A stretch of DNA of 7,527 nt from Tannerella sp. (GTDB lineage Bacteria > Bacteroidota > Bacteroidia > Bacteroidales > Tannerellaceae). The stretch lies in NCBI GenBank assembly GCA_031277235.1, contig JAITMT010000174.1, forward strand, positions 1-7,527, written 5' to 3'. The stretch's first letter is position 1. Each line of letters starts with the position of its first letter. The translations under genes and the position numbers were made by a program. Below, piece by piece: positions 6,471-7,527 of this stretch. The notes beneath the pieces were generated by a model. It saw only the letters and a list, made by a program, of their open reading frames with translations. It did no database searches and had not been told where the DNA came from.

Positions 6471-7115
6471 TTAATTTTCAACTTTTTTCAGCCTTTTCAT
6501 AATAATTTCCACATTTTCCCTCTTTCGCGCTTCAAAAAAGGCGTCTTCACTTCCGAACCGCTCCACCGCAAACATCTGTAAAAAAGGCATTGCCACAAAA
6601 ACAAAAACATTCAGCGACGCGACGTCAATCATCAATGTTACCGGCTCAATCGGTTCAATCGCGCCTTTTTCAACCTCCCTGTCTATCGCCTCTCTAACCT
6701 TTTCTATTACCGTATTGGTCAGATTTCTAATGCCTTTCTCCATCAATTTCAATCTTTTCTTCTTGAAAATCAACTCATTGACAATAAACCGCGGCAAACC
6801 GGGATTATCGCGCAAAAAATCAAAATGGGCTTCCATCGCCATTTTCACCTTTTCGAGGAACGGCATTCCCGGGTCATCCGCCAAATTGAAGATGATATTT
6901 TTCAGCAAATTAATCTTTTCGTCAAAAATTTTGTTGAAAAGATTTTCTTTCGTGCGGTAATAATAATGCAGCATGGCGTGCGTTACGCCTGCCATCGAAG
7001 CGATATCCGTGGTCTTGGCAGCCTCAAATCCCTTGTCGAGAAATTCCTGCTCTGCCGCCTCCAGAATGGCTTCTTCCTTGTTTTTCTCCTTCGTATCCAT
7101 ACTTTTAACTTTCAT
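6471..7115 (-). CDS. TetR/AcrR-family transcriptional regulator (CecR-like position)
   Basis: DNA-binding repressor of 214 residues. The N-terminal TetR domain begins KEEAILEAAEQEFLDKGFEA (13-32), followed by the helix-turn-helix TTDIASMAGVTHAMLHYYY (35-53) and RTKENLF (54-60), the canonical TetR recognition helix and following turn. The C-terminal ligand-binding and dimer domain (about 65-214) is helical and variable, so the inducer cannot be guessed. It is the first gene of the efflux operon, 13 bases before the TolC gene, and probably represses its own promoter and the pump. E. coli cecR holds the same place before ybhGFSR. The start is taken as ATG 7115; ATG 7100 (five residues shorter) is also good, and a TTG at 7124 is unlikely. 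The operator may be the inverted repeat over the divergent promoters. Confidence 0.94.
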   Translation of the reverse strand: MKVKSMDTKEKNKEEAILEAAEQEFLDKGFEAAKTTDIASMAGVTHAMLHYYYRTKENLFNKIFDEKINLLKNIIFNLADDPGMPFLEKVKMAMEAHFDFLRDNPGLPRFIVNELIFKKKRLKLMEKGIRNLTNTVIEKVREAIDREVEKGAIEPIEPVTLMIDVASLNVFVFVAMPFLQMFAVERFGSEDAFFEARKRENVEIIMKRLKKVEN

Positions 7116-7149
7116 ATCTAACAATTATATTTATCACATTTATCTAACA
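7116..7149. repeat. Direct repeats ATCTAACA in the regulator leader
   Basis: ATCTAACA occurs at 7116-7123 and again at 7142-7149, 26 bases apart, with a related TTATCACA between them. On the mRNA strand the copies read TGTTAGAT, the second ending right at the ATG. They lie in the predicted untranslated leader of the regulator gene and could be a binding site, but the sequence is AT-rich and chance is possible. Confidence 0.4.
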
Positions 7150-7168
7150 TTCCTGTTAAACACGGATG

Positions 7169-7200
7169 CAAAGGAAATACATTTTTTTGATACTGCCAAA
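7169..7200 (-). promoter_or_regulatory. Bacteroidota-type promoter for the efflux operon
   Basis: On the minus strand, TTTG (7200-7197) is followed by exactly 20 bases and then TTCCTTTG (7176-7169), one base away from the TAnnTTTG consensus of the Bacteroidota primary sigma factor. The predicted transcript start near 7162 gives a leader of about 47 bases before the regulator ATG. It is the only promoter I see upstream of the operon. Confidence 0.6.
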
Positions 7201-7260
7201 AAAATGGGAAAAATTTTTGTTTTTTTAAAAAATATGAAAAAAATTGGCAGAATCAAAAAC
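7183..7260. promoter_or_regulatory. Inverted repeat spanning divergent promoters, candidate TetR operator
   Basis: The arm TTTTTTGATACTGCCAA (7183-7199) and the reverse complement of 7244-7260 (GTTTTTGATTCTGCCAA) agree at 15 of 17 positions, with 44 bases between them. Each arm contains most or all of the -33 box of one of the two divergent promoters. A regulator bound to both arms could control both directions. Part of the likeness comes from shared promoter elements, but the match runs beyond the boxes. That the operon's TetR protein binds here is inference. Confidence 0.45.
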
Positions 7261-7274
7261 AATGTTTATCTTTG
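7244..7274 (+). promoter_or_regulatory. Bacteroidota-type promoter reading right into the structured RNA
   Basis: TTG at 7244-7246, a 20-base spacer, then TATCTTTG at 7267-7274, which matches TAnnTTTG exactly. The predicted transcript start is near 7279-7281. It reads away from the efflux operon and into the structured region ending near 7503. Confidence 0.7.
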
Positions 7275-7280
7275 CCGCCG

Positions 7281-7503
7281 AAATTGTAAAATTGATTTTT
7301 ATGACTGGCAATTAAAAAATTTATAAACGAAAAAAGCGTTGCTTTTGTTCTTGTCATCTTAATTCCACAATTGAGGACCGTAAAAGGTTTTACCAAACAA
7401 GAATAAGGAAGTGTACGTCGCAGTTGCGGCGTGGAGTTGTACTTATAGTTTGGTTGGGTCGTGGAATACCTTGATGACAGATGGGTTGATTCCACGCTTT
7501 TTT
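7281..7503 (+). ncRNA. Candidate structured small RNA or leader, 6S-like rod
   Basis: No supportable protein gene exists here, but the plus-strand transcript can fold into a long interrupted rod. Read by eye, the pairs are 7330-7339 with 7494-7503 (10 bp), 7352-7358 with 7473-7479 (7 bp), 7362-7368 with 7461-7467 (7 bp), 7392-7398 with 7448-7454 (7 bp), 7403-7406 with 7443-7446, 7413-7416 with 7439-7442, and a tip hairpin 7416-7421 with 7426-7431 that competes for one base. A bubble of 23 bases on the left strand against 6 on the right lies between the third and fourth stems. The rod is 174 bases, close to the 6S RNA length, and one central bubble is the mark of 6S RNA. A promoter precedes it and a T-run ends it. 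It could be the Bacteroidales 6S homologue (the Bacteroidales-1 motif, from memory), another small RNA, or the leader of a gene beyond the window; the mature 5' end may lie near 7328. Confidence 0.5.
7460..7503 (+). terminator. Possible intrinsic terminator of the plus-strand RNA
   Basis: CGTGGAAT (7460-7467) is fully complementary to ATTCCACG (7489-7496), and C plus six T follow directly. The 21-base loop is long for a terminator. The same GTGGAAT can instead pair with ATTCCAC at 7362-7368 in the rod form, so the two structures exclude each other. Confidence 0.5.
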
Positions 7504-7527
7504 ATTTTTAGAAAAAATGATAATAAA

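Noticed and set aside
7301..7315. Tiny frame ATG ACT GGC AAT TAA after the plus-strand promoter
   Set aside because: Only four codons, with no ribosome-binding signal or conservation evidence.
7330..7345. Separate intrinsic terminator AAAAGC-GTT-GCTTTT
   Set aside because: The local hairpin is weak (mostly A-T) and lacks a T-run after it. Its left arm pairs better with 7494-7503 as the closing stem of the rod.
7253..7495. Minus-strand open frame of 80 codons
   Set aside because: It lies over the structured RNA, its sequence has no recognisable domain, and it would be transcribed against the clear plus-strand promoter. Its length fits chance in this region.
7281..7503. RNase P RNA, tmRNA or SRP RNA
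   Set aside because: I see none of their usual conserved segments, such as the tmRNA tag and tRNA-like end, the RNase P core, or the SRP GNAR-loop domain.
7517..7527. Start of a downstream plus-strand gene (ATG at 7517)
   Set aside because: Only three full codons are inside the window, so it cannot be supported; noted only as relevant to the leader hypothesis.

Overview
This window looks like Bacteroidales (phylum Bacteroidota) DNA. Both promoters I can propose have the Bacteroidota form, a TTTG or TTG box about 20 bases before a TAnnTTTG-like box. The genes lack obvious Shine-Dalgarno sequences. The window also carries intergenic repeats typical of the phylum (7-bp ATTGACA/ATTGTCA arrays and a GC-rich palindromic element) and a free-standing four-helix-bundle (S23/IVP-like) gene.

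From about position 7124 down to the left edge, every gene is on the minus strand and closely packed, so they probably form one operon. In transcription order: a TetR-family regulator (6471-7115), a TolC-type outer-membrane factor (5162-6457), a lipoprotein membrane-fusion protein (4230-5126), a four-helix-bundle protein (3848-4213), two ABC ATPases (2941-3864 and 2199-2936), and two ABC-2 permeases (986-2098, and 989 to beyond the left edge). Without the four-helix gene and the TolC gene this matches the order of Escherichia coli cecR-ybhGFSR, with the double-ATPase YbhF split into two proteins. The products should assemble into a tripartite efflux pump: an ATPase heterodimer and a permease heterodimer in the inner membrane, the fusion protein in the periplasm, and the TolC-like channel in the outer membrane. 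The TetR protein is probably a ligand-responsive autoregulator.

Two repeats interrupt the operon. The four-helix gene is bracketed by two inverted arrays of a 7-bp repeat. These arrays supply the last codons of the fusion-protein gene, the start region of the four-helix gene and codons near the start of the first ATPase gene. This looks like an inserted cassette that kept all three reading frames open. A GC-rich palindromic element of about 80 bp fills most of the gap between the second ATPase and the first permease.

The right end (7116-7527) has no protein gene I can support. It holds a divergent regulatory region: a minus-strand promoter for the operon and a plus-strand promoter, whose -33 boxes lie in the two arms of a 15/17 inverted repeat. 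Downstream of the plus-strand promoter is a region of about 175 bases that folds on paper into a long interrupted rod, with a wide bubble in the middle and a T-run at the end. This is the best candidate for something new here: a 6S-like small RNA or a regulatory leader. All pairings were read by eye and none was tested by folding software or homology search.
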